Source of the DNA: Verrucomicrobiota bacterium
GTDB lineage: Bacteria > Verrucomicrobiota > Kiritimatiellia > RFP12 > UBA1067
Assembly: GCA_022704145.1 (NCBI GenBank)
Contig: JAKJGY010000006.1
Coordinates: 1 to 56,663 of the forward strand
Direction: 5' to 3'
Length of the DNA stretch: 56,663 nt
The translations under genes were made by a program, and so were the position numbers. A model generated the notes under the pieces. That model saw nothing but the letters and a program-made list of their open reading frames with translations. It did no database searches and was not told the origin of the DNA. Shown here piece after piece: positions 1 through 13,975 of the stretch (the first letter of the stretch is position 1; every line of letters starts with the position of its first letter).

Positions 1-1
1 G

Positions 2-3370
<3,369 letters not shown>

Positions 3371-3373
<3 letters not shown>

Positions 3374-3390
3374 GGCGGCAGGCGGCCTCA
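3371..3390 (+). terminator. Weak hairpin overlapping the GH2 stop codon
   Basis: TGAGGC (3371-3376) pairs with GCCTCA (3385-3390) across an 8-base loop. There is no T-run after it, so it is at best a weak terminator. Confidence 0.25.
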
Positions 3391-3570
3391 GACGGGCCGC
3401 GGCGGACGGCAGGGCACACCGTCAGTGCTCACGGATAAGCGCCGAAAGAGGATACAATACTGTCGTAAGTGACAAATACGTGCGACATAAATGTTTCTTA
3501 AATCGCATTACGCGTACGTGATTTCGCGCTCTGACGGTGTTCAAGCGGTATTCTTGTAGAATCGCTAGGT

Positions 3571-4995
<1,425 letters not shown>

Positions 4996-5029
4996 GCCTC
5001 AGGCGCAGGCCAGACGGATCCAACAAATT

Positions 5030-5068
5030 CGGGCGCGTCGGCTCAGGCCGGCGCGCCCGGTTTCTTTT
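5030..5068 (+). terminator. Strong intrinsic terminator of gdhA
   Basis: A 13-pair stem with one T-G wobble (5030-5042 with 5047-5059) closes a TCAG tetraloop and is followed by GTTTCTTTT. This ends the gdhA transcript. Confidence 0.92.
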
Positions 5069-5075
5069 AATCCGT

Positions 5076-5190
5076 TCGCGCGCGGCGCTCGCGCGAGTTC
5101 GGCAAGGCGTCGCCCCCCAGCCTAGGCATCTTACGGCTTCCGTCGGGAAACGGAATCGCCAGGCATCGTCATATCTCATTTTCAGAGATA
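5076..5190. other. Three short inverted repeats in the gdhA-RHS intergenic region
   Basis: The 315-base gap from 4996 to 5310 holds, besides the gdhA terminator and the RHS promoter, three hairpin-forming repeats: TCGCGCG (5076-5082) with CGCGCGA (5090-5096), TTCCGT (5138-5143) with ACGGAA (5150-5155), and TATCTC (5172-5177) with GAGATA (5185-5190). The last ends five bases before the -35 box and could be an operator. No ORF of note lies here. Confidence 0.45.
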
Positions 5191-5195
5191 AGGGG

Positions 5196-5225
5196 TTGAC
5201 TCTTTTCAGCCTTCCCGCATAATAT
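5196..5225 (+). promoter_or_regulatory. Sigma70-type promoter for the RHS toxin gene
   Basis: TTGACT (5196-5201, five of six to consensus) is followed after 18 bases by TAATAT (5220-5225); the overlapping CATAAT (5218-5223) gives a 16-base spacer. The region is AT-rich, and the RHS start codon is 85 bases downstream. Confidence 0.65.
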
Positions 5226-5310
5226 GAACTAATCATGGATTATGGCATGACGCCAAAAGGATCTATGGGGTAACTTGCGTTGAGCTAATCATGTCAATCG
5301 GGGCAACCAC

Positions 5311-8300
5311 ATGAGATTCGCGAGCGTCATGGGGCGCCGTCGGGGGCCTGGCGTAGCGGCGCTAGCGTTTAGCGTTCTGTGGGCCGCCGGCCCCGTCCGG
5401 GCCGATTGGACGCAGCCTGCCAACATCGGGACGTTGGAAGATCTGGACTCTGTGGTGGAGGCGAGGTATGGGGGGCTCACCAATAAGGCGTTTATCTACC
5501 CTCCCCGCACCGTGGTCGGAACCAATACCTGCTTCGCGACGATCTATATGTGGGGCGGGTGGCTCACGTTCTCGCCGCACGGCGGTGTGTCGGAGGTGAC
5601 GAACCGAGTGCATCCGTCTCTACATTTCGGCTTACCAGTCTGGCGCGTTAGAGTGGCCGAGACGGCGGGCGTGTCGCGCGCCTGGCATTATTTGGCCGTT
5701 GACGGTTCGGCGTACCGCACCAACGGCGTGCCCGCGGCTTTCGATGCCTGGCAGTGGGTCAGGGACACGTACGGCCGCGGGCCGCCCGCTTATCTGGCCG
5801 GATCGCAGATAGACGCCTGGTACGGGAACCGCGACCGCAGCCGCTTCGTTTTCGACTTCAAGCTGATCGCCTCCAACGACTGGCCTCTGCTGCGGGCGGC
5901 GGTGGCCGCCTCGGCGACCAACAACCCGCCGCCGGGATATCCGCCATTGGTCTTGCCCGAGGACACCAACCGGGTCGCCTTCGCCGCCATGCAGGCGACG
6001 TCCAACGAGCTGAGCCTGTACGTCTACACGCCGGCAGACCGGATGCCTGTCGACTTGCTGGCGCGGCCTGCGCTAAGCCCGGTGACGAACGCCTGGCTGA
6101 TCCGTTCGACCCTCACGCCATCCGGACCGTTCGACATGTGGAGAGGGCCGTGTCTTGGCACCCGCGGCTTCTTTCTAATGACCCGGGCGGACGCCGATAG
6201 CGATGGCGACGGCATCTCGGACGGCCGTGAGACTTATGTTCTGGGCACGAACCCGCTTTTGACGGACAGCGACGGCGACGGGCTTGACGACAGGGCCGAA
6301 CTGTACTGCTTCGAGACCGACGCAAACTGGCGTGACACCGACAACGACGGCATGTGGGATGGATGGGAGGTCGCATTCGGGCTGAACCCGACCGACGCGG
6401 CTGACGGCGATCTTGACGTGGATGGTGATGGGCTGACGAATCGCGAGGAGTATGACCTTCGCTCTGACCCTTGGAAGTTCGATACCGACGGCGACGGGGT
6501 CGGTGACTATACGGAGTCGGTCTGGCTATCTGACCCCTCCTTGCCGGATGGGGATGCCGACGGCCTGTGCGACCCACAGGAGCTTAGGTGCCTGAGCACT
6601 AGGGAACAGTGGTTGTGCCCGGATGCGTCGCAAGGGGTAGGCCTTTGGCCGACGGGGCAGAATGTCGATGAGGGTAGCGTGCGGATCACGCTGCCTTTTC
6701 CCGTGACCTTCGGCACGATCAGTTACACGAACGCGATCATCAACGTGAACGGCTGTATATGGTTGCAGCCTCCCGGCGAGTCGTCGGCCGTGTTTCCTGT
6801 GACATACCCTTACGGCAATTCGCCGCTGTCGACGAACACGGTTCCTCGCGGCGTCTTTGTGGCGGCCTACTGGGATGACCTGATGGCGTACAGCGCCAAT
6901 ACACCGAGTGTCCGGGTTGCTGACGTGGTGACTAACGGAAACCGCTACTGCGTCATCCGCTACGCCAATATGAGCCGGTATTCGTATCCGCAGACATCGT
7001 TCAGCTTTGAGATCGTCCTCGTTGAATCCCTGACGAATCGCGTGCAGGTGTCCTATCAGTCCGGGTTCTCCTCAACCAACCAGGTGGACGGGCGTTCCGC
7101 GACGCTGGGGGTTGTCAACACGCAGACCCGGGCCGTATTGCAGTACTCGCATGAGCCGCAAATCGCGGTCAGCAACGGTCTTACCGTCGTTTACTGGCCG
7201 GGGTACGGCTCCGACCCCCTGTCGGAAGATACGGACGGGGATCGCCTTCTGGACATCGAGGAGGCGGCACTCGGAACCGACCTGTCGTCACCGGACAGCG
7301 ATCAGGACGGCCTGGACGATTACGAGGAGGTGGTATTACTGAACACGAACCCCTTTTCGAAGGATACCGATAACGACGGCCTCCCCGACAGGTGGGAGGC
7401 CGACAACGGGTTCGATCCGCTGAACCCTGCCGACGGTGCGGCTGACTTCGACGGGGACGGTCTTACAAACGCCAGCGAAGTGGCGCAATATGGAACGGAT
7501 CCGTTTGCCGCCGATACGGATCGCGACCTGCTGACGGATGGGGAGGAGATCGCGCATGTCGAAACCAGGGCGCTCTCACACTGGTTTGACGCGTCAGGCG
7601 GCACGAATCTGATCCATGCGCTTTCGGAGGCGGCGTTGGACGACGGGCTTGTCACCGTGCCGTTGCCGTTCCCGGTCTATTTTGGAGGGCTGGCGCGCAC
7701 GAACGCGTGTGTCAGCGTGAACGGGGTTGTGTGGCTGCTCACGCCCGGCGCGGCTGTCCCGAGCGGGAACTTCTCTGGGAACTACGATCTGACCAACAGT
7801 GCGTTCAAGACCGAACATGCGTTCATCGCGGGATATTGGGATGACCTAAAAGCCTATCCTGAGGTGCTGGGATCAGCGATCACGGTCGCAGAAGTTTCCA
7901 CGAACGGCAGCCGCTTCTGCGTGATCGAGTACCGCAACATGGGGTTCTACGGTTATTCCGCGACGACGAACAACATGGTGACGTTCCAGATTCTGCTCCC
8001 TCAGGCGTCCTCAAATCAGGCTGTTGTCGGGTTCCACTATGTGAAGGGTGTCGCTGACGGACGCTCGGCCTCGCTGGGCATTCAGGCTGCCGGGGCGGTC
8101 CAGAAGGCCGCTTACATCTATGAGAGGCCGGGCGCGGTATATGCCGGACTCGAAATCGTTCTCGCGCTGGGCACGCGTACGGACCCTCTGGAAGAGGACT
8201 GTGATTATGACGGGCTGCTGGACGGCGAGGAGTGCCGCAGTTACGGCACCGACCCCCTCTCTCCCGATTCCGACGGCGACCTTATGGCTGACCCTTGGGA

Positions 8301-11300
8301 GGTCTGGTTCGGGCGCGATCCTCTCGTCTGGAACGATCCCGAGGCGGATTCGGACGGGGACGGGCTTTCCGACGGGCAGGAGGCGGCGTTCTACGAGGTG
8401 GTGCGTTCGCAGCGGATGTCATCCGCGTCGCCCTCTCCTCTCAGCCTGGACTTCGGCGCCGGTGCGGCAGCGGACTGGTCGGTCAGCGGCTCGTCGCCCT
8501 ATCTTTCCGACAGCGACTGGGATGGCGTGCTTGACCTCTTTGACGTCCGCCCGGCCGACGCGGACGACAACCGGGTGGCCACTGACGACGTGACGGTGCC
8601 GGTGACCCTTACCATTGGCGACCCCAGCCTGAGCCACTCCGAGATGTACGCGCTTTCGGTGGGCCCGTACAAGCTATTCATGACGCATGTCAATGCGTCA
8701 TCCTACATGTTCTCGAAGACGTTCCGGATGCCGTGCGGCCAGACCTTCGAGGGTGCCGTGATTTCACTGCTCGACGACGATGACGATGGCGACTATTCGG
8801 CGAACGTCTCTGGTCCCGGCCTCACGTTTGACATGCCCCCGGGAACGTTCGGCGGAGAAGACACGGGCTTCAACTCGGGCCGCAGGCCCTTCACGGTGAC
8901 CACGCCGGCGGCGGGCGTGAGCGATACGGCCGCCGAGGCCGCGTCGCGCGACCCCGGCAAGGCGGACAAGGCCGATCCGGTCAATGCGATCTCCGGCAAC
9001 GTGACCGTCTCGCTGGCTGACGCCGCCGTGAACTGCCCGGGACTGCCGCTCGTCTTCGAGCGCCACTACAGCAGCTCGTCGCTGGTGGGCGGGGGGCCGC
9101 TGGGCCCCGGGTGGGCGCACGGCTACGAGCTGCGGCTGGGCGTCGAGGAGGCGTCGCTGTACAAGGGCGTCGCTGGAACGTACCGGCGGCTCTATTCGCC
9201 CGACGGCCGCACATACGCGTTCCGTAAGACCGGCACGGTGTTCGTGTCCGCCGATGACGTCGATCTGCGCCTGGAGGCGTGCGGGCCGGGCGGCTGGCGC
9301 GTGTATCGGCCGGGCGGCGTCTCGTGGGTGTTCGACGTGGCCGGCAGGCTGGTGTCGGTCGGCGACAGCCGGGGCAACGCGCTTGCGCTGACCTACAGCC
9401 TCAACGAGGAGACCGGGCGGGAGTATCTCATGCGCGTGGAGCACTCGAACGGCCAGTTCATCACGCTTTCCTACACGAACGCCGGCCCTCGCGACGCGTT
9501 TCTTTCCGGTCTCGCGACCGCCGACCCCGCATGGTCCGTCGTTTACGGCTACGACGGCAGCGGGCGTCTGTGCGCCGCGCGCCGCGTTACTGCGGCGGCG
9601 GGGGCGCAGCAGGGCGAGGCCTATCGCTACGAGGCGTCGGGCTTCGCCCTGACCCAGCGGGTGGACGCCGCGGGCGCGACCTACAATTACACGTACACCA
9701 ATATCGTCAGGAACGGCGTCGCCCAGCGCTTCGGCGCGCTGTCATGGCTGGACGGCAACGCCTTCCTGACGCGTTTCCAGTACCACCCCGGGAACGTAAC
9801 GAACGCCACGCGGTACACGGCGTGGCGTTCGGCCGGTGCCGCCGTGACGAACCTCCTGCGCTGGGACGCGAACACCTGGTGCGTCACCTCCGAGGTCAGC
9901 GAGGCCGACGGTTCGGCCCGTTCATACGTCTACGATTCGGCGCAGAACCCGGTTCGCGAGACCGTGACGCAGGGCGGTTTGGCGTCGCGCCTGATCCGGG
10001 AGTTCGACGGGCGGCACAACGTGTTGCGCGAGGCCGCCGCCTTGGGGTTCGAGCCGGCCTACACGGAGAACGCGCGTTTTTACGAATGGCATCCGGCTAT
10101 GCCGCTGCCCGTCATGACGGCGGATGCGTGCGGTGTGACCAATTGGTTCGCGTGGTCCGATGCCGGACTCCTCCTCAGCAGTCGGGACGCCGTGTCGACG
10201 GTCAGCTTCGCCTATACGGCAAACGGCATGCCCGCCGTAGTCTCCAACGCTAACGGCCACGCCACGACGTTCGAGTACGACGCCTCCGGTTACCTCTCAC
10301 TGATCGTGCCGCCCGCCGGGCCTTCGGTGCGTACGGTGCATGATGCATACGGACGCTTGGCGGAATCGGCCCTGCCTGCCGCCGACGGCGGCAGGCGTGC
10401 GACCGCCTACACGAACGACACGTATGGCCGGCTCGTTGGGATCACGCACCCCGATGGCGTGCCGGAGTTTGTTTGCCGCCGCGCCGACGGAGTGGTCACC
10501 TCCGCGCTTGACCGCGCGGGCAACCGTACCGACTTCTCGTACCTTCCCGTGCGCACGCCCGCCTCCGTCACCCGCTGGCTCGACGGCGCGCCCGTCTCCG
10601 TGACCTGGTCGCGCGACTGGCAGATGAACGCGCTCGCGGTGACCGACCCCACGGGCCGCAACGTCGAGACCTACCGCCTCGACGCGCAGGACCGCGTGGT
10701 CGCCGTCACCAACCTCGAAGGCCAGTCCATGTCCGTCTCCTACCTCGTCGGCGGCCTCGTCTCCTCCGCGCGCCGCTTCGACGGCGTGACCGTCTCCAAC
10801 GTCTACGACCGCGCGGGCCGCGTGGTCCGCGTCCTGCACGGCGGCGCGGAGATCCTCGGGGCCGCCTACCGTCCCAACGGCCAGCCGCTCTCCGCCAGCA
10901 ACGCGACCGCATCGGTCGTCTGGTCCTACGACCCCGCCGGCCGCGCCACCAACGAGACAGTGGCGGTCGGCAGTGGCGGTTGGCAGTGCCGTACGGCCCT
11001 CGACCCGTCCGGGAACGCCACGAACACCGCGTTGAGCGTTGAGAGTTGGGCGTTGAGCGTTGAGCGTTCCTTCGACCCTGCGGAACGTCTGTCAGGTGTC
11101 GTCTCTCCCGCAGGCTCCTTCACGAACCTGTACTGCGACTGGAACGGCCTGATCGCGTGCGTCAGCAACGCGGCCTTGACCGCGGAAAGCGCCTATGACA
11201 TCCTTGACCGTATGACGAACCTCGTCTACCGCAACGCGTCGGGCGCCGTTGTCGGCGCGTTCGCCTACCGGCGCGACGTGCTGGGGCTGGTCACGCAGAA

Positions 11301-12570
11301 GGTCGGCACGGTGAACGGCGTGACGGCCGCCGACGCCTACACCTACGATGCGCTCGGCCGGCTGACCTCCGCCAACGGCGTGGCCTACACCTACGACCTT
11401 GCCGGAAACCGCCTGACTTCCGGAGCGGACACTTTCACCTATACGCACAACCGCCTGGACGGCGTCCGGCACGACACCGCCGGCAACGTGACCAACATCG
11501 TGCGCGGCGGCGTCACGCTCGCCCTGTCGTGGAACACGCAGGGGCAACTGCTGTCGATCGCCACCAACGGCGCTTTCGCCGAGTCGTACACCTACGACCC
11601 GCTCGGCAGGCGCGTCAGCACGACTGACGGTTCCGGGACGGTTATCCATGTTTATGACGGCGCTCAATGTGTGGTCGATGTCAGCGCAAACGGCGCTTTG
11701 TTGCGCTCGTATACGTGGGGAGAGGGTATCGACAACCTGCTGGCGGTGACGGTGTACTCGGCCGGTGCGACCAACAGCTACTATGCGGTCAAGGATCACC
11801 TGAACTCGGTTTGTGCGTTGGTGGATACGGCAGGCGCGGTGGTTGAATCCTACGCGTTCGACGCCTGGGGCAATGTGCAGGCCGCCGCTCAGTCAGCCAT
11901 CGGCAACCGCTACCTGTGGCAGGGCCGGGAGTACAGTCAGGCCACAGGGCTCTACAACTTCCGCGCCCGGTGGTACGACCCTACGATAGGTCGCTGGCTA
12001 AGCAAAGATCCCATCGGGCTTGAGGGCGGGCTTAATTTGTATGCCTTCTGCGGGAATAGCCCGACGATGTACAGGGATCCTTGGGGGGAACAGGTGTTTT
12101 TCTCATCACTTGGCGGGGCACACGCGGAGCTTGTTTATACAGATCCAAATAGTTCTACAGGTTGGTCAAAATTTGGTTTATTGGGCGAAGACGCACATTG
12201 GTCTGGAAAAGAATACACAACTTCAGAGAATATTTCTGGAATGCTCAATGCTGTCCGTGCCCCTGGTATATCTCAGAAAGCGGATGTCGTATCTAATGCA
12301 AAAGATGGATATCTTGAACTAAATATGACATGTGCGGAGGAGCAGAAAATGAGAAAAGCGATTGATGATTTCGAAGTAGGTCACTACATGGTTTTGGGAA
12401 GGAATTGTGCGAATGTCGTAGATGAAATACTCTATAAATGCGGGTATTTTCCTTCGCCTCCTCTAAGAGGTGGGATGCAAACACCAGAATGGCTGGAAAA
12501 GAAAGTGGAACGAAAAGTCCGGTTGAGAAACTGGGCCAATACTGTCAAACAAAGGTATTTCAACAAGTGA
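5311..12570 (+). CDS. Giant secreted RHS-repeat polymorphic toxin with calcium-type repeats and a permuted papain-like tip
   Basis: 2419 residues. A signal peptide ends near VRA (residues 1-31). An unassigned domain follows to about 290. Three clusters of Asp-rich DSDGDG(L/I)xD repeats of thrombospondin type 3 style (about 294-426, 634-750, 957-1083) alternate with two copies of a beta-rich domain (about 430-633 and 750-956). The RHS part opens near residue 1224 with a DUF6531-like segment (DPVNAISGNVTVSLADA), runs through YD repeats and ends in the RHS core (GRWLSKDPIGLEGGLNLYAF) at a DPWG boundary near residue 2260. The last ~160 residues are a separate tip in much more AT-rich DNA. His2271 (GGAHAEL) precedes Cys2366 (RNCANVV), the order seen in circularly permuted papain-like/LRAT enzymes; that activity is inference. 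RHS shells encapsulate and deliver C-terminal toxins in known systems. Start: ATG 5311 with GGGGC upstream and a fitting signal peptide. Confidence 0.9.
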   Translation: MRFASVMGRRRGPGVAALAFSVLWAAGPVRADWTQPANIGTLEDLDSVVEARYGGLTNKAFIYPPRTVVGTNTCFATIYMWGGWLTFSPHGGVSEVTNRVHPSLHFGLPVWRVRVAETAGVSRAWHYLAVDGSAYRTNGVPAAFDAWQWVRDTYGRGPPAYLAGSQIDAWYGNRDRSRFVFDFKLIASNDWPLLRAAVAASATNNPPPGYPPLVLPEDTNRVAFAAMQATSNELSLYVYTPADRMPVDLLARPALSPVTNAWLIRSTLTPSGPFDMWRGPCLGTRGFFLMTRADADSDGDGISDGRETYVLGTNPLLTDSDGDGLDDRAELYCFETDANWRDTDNDGMWDGWEVAFGLNPTDAADGDLDVDGDGLTNREEYDLRSDPWKFDTDGDGVGDYTESVWLSDPSLPDGDADGLCDPQELRCLSTREQWLCPDASQGVGLWPTGQNVDEGSVRITLPFPVTFGTISYTNAIINVNGCIWLQPPGESSAVFPVTYPYGNSPLSTNTVPRGVFVAAYWDDLMAYSANTPSVRVADVVTNGNRYCVIRYANMSRYSYPQTSFSFEIVLVESLTNRVQVSYQSGFSSTNQVDGRSATLGVVNTQTRAVLQYSHEPQIAVSNGLTVVYWPGYGSDPLSEDTDGDRLLDIEEAALGTDLSSPDSDQDGLDDYEEVVLLNTNPFSKDTDNDGLPDRWEADNGFDPLNPADGAADFDGDGLTNASEVAQYGTDPFAADTDRDLLTDGEEIAHVETRALSHWFDASGGTNLIHALSEAALDDGLVTVPLPFPVYFGGLARTNACVSVNGVVWLLTPGAAVPSGNFSGNYDLTNSAFKTEHAFIAGYWDDLKAYPEVLGSAITVAEVSTNGSRFCVIEYRNMGFYGYSATTNNMVTFQILLPQASSNQAVVGFHYVKGVADGRSASLGIQAAGAVQKAAYIYERPGAVYAGLEIVLALGTRTDPLEEDCDYDGLLDGEECRSYGTDPLSPDSDGDLMADPWEVWFGRDPLVWNDPEADSDGDGLSDGQEAAFYEVVRSQRMSSASPSPLSLDFGAGAAADWSVSGSSPYLSDSDWDGVLDLFDVRPADADDNRVATDDVTVPVTLTIGDPSLSHSEMYALSVGPYKLFMTHVNASSYMFSKTFRMPCGQTFEGAVISLLDDDDDGDYSANVSGPGLTFDMPPGTFGGEDTGFNSGRRPFTVTTPAAGVSDTAAEAASRDPGKADKADPVNAISGNVTVSLADAAVNCPGLPLVFERHYSSSSLVGGGPLGPGWAHGYELRLGVEEASLYKGVAGTYRRLYSPDGRTYAFRKTGTVFVSADDVDLRLEACGPGGWRVYRPGGVSWVFDVAGRLVSVGDSRGNALALTYSLNEETGREYLMRVEHSNGQFITLSYTNAGPRDAFLSGLATADPAWSVVYGYDGSGRLCAARRVTAAAGAQQGEAYRYEASGFALTQRVDAAGATYNYTYTNIVRNGVAQRFGALSWLDGNAFLTRFQYHPGNVTNATRYTAWRSAGAAVTNLLRWDANTWCVTSEVSEADGSARSYVYDSAQNPVRETVTQGGLASRLIREFDGRHNVLREAAALGFEPAYTENARFYEWHPAMPLPVMTADACGVTNWFAWSDAGLLLSSRDAVSTVSFAYTANGMPAVVSNANGHATTFEYDASGYLSLIVPPAGPSVRTVHDAYGRLAESALPAADGGRRATAYTNDTYGRLVGITHPDGVPEFVCRRADGVVTSALDRAGNRTDFSYLPVRTPASVTRWLDGAPVSVTWSRDWQMNALAVTDPTGRNVETYRLDAQDRVVAVTNLEGQSMSVSYLVGGLVSSARRFDGVTVSNVYDRAGRVVRVLHGGAEILGAAYRPNGQPLSASNATASVVWSYDPAGRATNETVAVGSGGWQCRTALDPSGNATNTALSVESWALSVERSFDPAERLSGVVSPAGSFTNLYCDWNGLIACVSNAALTAESAYDILDRMTNLVYRNASGAVVGAFAYRRDVLGLVTQKVGTVNGVTAADAYTYDALGRLTSANGVAYTYDLAGNRLTSGADTFTYTHNRLDGVRHDTAGNVTNIVRGGVTLALSWNTQGQLLSIATNGAFAESYTYDPLGRRVSTTDGSGTVIHVYDGAQCVVDVSANGALLRSYTWGEGIDNLLAVTVYSAGATNSYYAVKDHLNSVCALVDTAGAVVESYAFDAWGNVQAAAQSAIGNRYLWQGREYSQATGLYNFRARWYDPTIGRWLSKDPIGLEGGLNLYAFCGNSPTMYRDPWGEQVFFSSLGGAHAELVYTDPNSSTGWSKFGLLGEDAHWSGKEYTTSENISGMLNAVRAPGISQKADVVSNAKDGYLELNMTCAEEQKMRKAIDDFEVGHYMVLGRNCANVVDEILYKCGYFPSPPLRGGMQTPEWLEKKVERKVRLRNWANTVKQRYFNK
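11029..11068 (+). repeat. GTTGAGC micro-satellite inside the RHS gene
   Basis: Near-perfect iterations of GCGTTGA with an interrupting GAGAGTTGGG. It is translated in frame as ALSVESWALSVERSF between two YD-type repeats and looks like a small insertion that kept the reading frame. Confidence 0.75.
11194..12085 (+). repeat. RHS core duplication, copy A (inside the full-length toxin gene)
   Basis: This stretch is repeated at 13081-13975 with roughly nine in ten bases the same by eye. Homology starts at the YDILDRMTNLVYRNASG codons and stops at the DP(W/L)G boundary, where the two toxin tips diverge completely. Confidence 0.9.
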
Positions 12571-13016
12571 AACGGTTTTTCTGGTGGCTTATTGGTGTTG
12601 GGTTCTCGCTGTATGTAATTAGCCAATTCGTTGGCGTTTATCAAACCGTGGGTCGCGGCCAGAAGCGTCTGACCTTGGCACGCAAGATCGCTCAGTACTT
12701 GGTTGAAAATGAGTATGTGTTTCCCGATAGCTGGAATGATTTCGAAGACTATTATTATTTTAAGAGATACGGGAAACGCAGCCATTCAAAGCACAATAGT
12801 GTGCTGCATAAGTTATTCGTGTTACCCTGGGGGGAGTCGCTCACCAATCACGTTGTATTAACCCGTTGTTGGTTTAAGAGTATTGACAGGGAAAGAACCG
12901 CAGAAGACATCGCTTTTACTCGTGTTGTGTTATTTGATGTGTTGAGCCTGAGCACAAATTCTGTAGTCGATAATGCAATCAATAGCGCATTGGGCGGAGG
13001 TGCTGTTGAGGAATGA
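12567..13016 (+). CDS. Candidate immunity protein for the RHS tip, single-pass membrane protein
   Basis: 149 residues if translation starts at the GTG at 12567, whose bases overlap the RHS stop as GTGA; AAAGG lies about 11 bases upstream. This makes the product translationally coupled to the toxin. The frame is also open further upstream (ATG 12489 and 12438), but those starts run inside the toxin gene. The protein begins KRFFWWLIGVGFSLYVISQF, a typical signal anchor, followed by a basic and aromatic domain facing the periplasm or outer surface. I do not recognise the family. The DNA is AT-rich, like the toxin tip before it. Position directly after the tip, matched composition and coupling are why I call it an immunity candidate; no sequence motif proves it. 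Confidence 0.6.
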   Translation: MKRFFWWLIGVGFSLYVISQFVGVYQTVGRGQKRLTLARKIAQYLVENEYVFPDSWNDFEDYYYFKRYGKRSHSKHNSVLHKLFVLPWGESLTNHVVLTRCWFKSIDRERTAEDIAFTRVVLFDVLSLSTNSVVDNAINSALGGGAVEE

Positions 13017-13080
13017 GTCATCAGGCTGCATAGCAAGCCGTGCAACGGGGTGCACCCGGGCAGCGCACGAGTTTATCCGC

Positions 13081-13975
13081 TATGATATCCTTGACCGCAT
13101 GACGAACCTCGTCTACCGCAATGCGTCAGGGGCCGTTGTCGGCTGGTTCGCCTACCGGCGCGACGTGCTGGGGCTGGTCACGCAGAAGGTCGGCACGGTG
13201 AACGGCGCGCCTGTGGCTGACGCCTACACCTACGATGCGCTCGGCCGGCTGACCTCCGCCGGCGGCGTATCCTTCTCTTACGATTTGGCCGGAAACCGCC
13301 TGACATCCGGAGCGGACACCTTCACCTATACGCACAACCGGCTGGGCGGCGTCCAGCACGACACCGCAGGCAACGTGACCAACATGGTGCGCAACGGCGT
13401 CACGCTCGCTCTGACGTGGGACACGTTGGGGCAGCTTGTGTCCGTCGCCACCAACGGCGTTTTCGCCGAGTCGTACACCTACGACCCGCTTGGCAGGCGC
13501 GTGTCGACGACCACAGGCGGGGCATCGGTTTACCATGTTTATGACGGCGCTCAATGTGTGGTCGATGTCAGCGCGGACGGCGGTTTGGTGCGCTCCTACA
13601 CATGGGGAGAGGGCATCGACAACCTGCTGGCGGTCACCGTTTTCTCGTCCGGTGCGACCAACAGCTACTATGCGGTCAAGGATCATCTGAACTCTGTTCA
13701 TGCTTTGGTGGATGCGGCAGGCGCGGTGGTTGAATCCTACGCGTTCGACGCCTGGGGCAATGTGCAGGCCGCCGCTCAGCAGTCAGCGGTCGGCAACCGC
13801 TACCTGTGGCAGGGCCGGGAGTACAGTCAGGCCACCGGGCTCTACAACTTCCGCGCCCGGTGGTACGACCCTACGATAGGTCGCTGGCTAAGCAAAGATC
13901 CCATCGGGTTGGAGGGCGGGCTGAACCTGTACGTTTTCTGCGGGAACGATCCGGTGAACTTTGTGGATCCGCTGG
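13081..13975 (+). repeat. RHS core duplication, copy B
   Basis: Second copy of 11194-12085, with one three-base insertion (an extra Gln codon near 13777). Differences are scattered and largely synonymous or conservative, which suggests an older duplication or repeated gene conversion. Confidence 0.9.

Noticed and set aside
12438..12566. Upstream start for the first immunity candidate
   Set aside because: Those residues overlap the toxin tip in another frame and would put hydrophilic residues before the signal anchor; the GTGA overlap start fits better.
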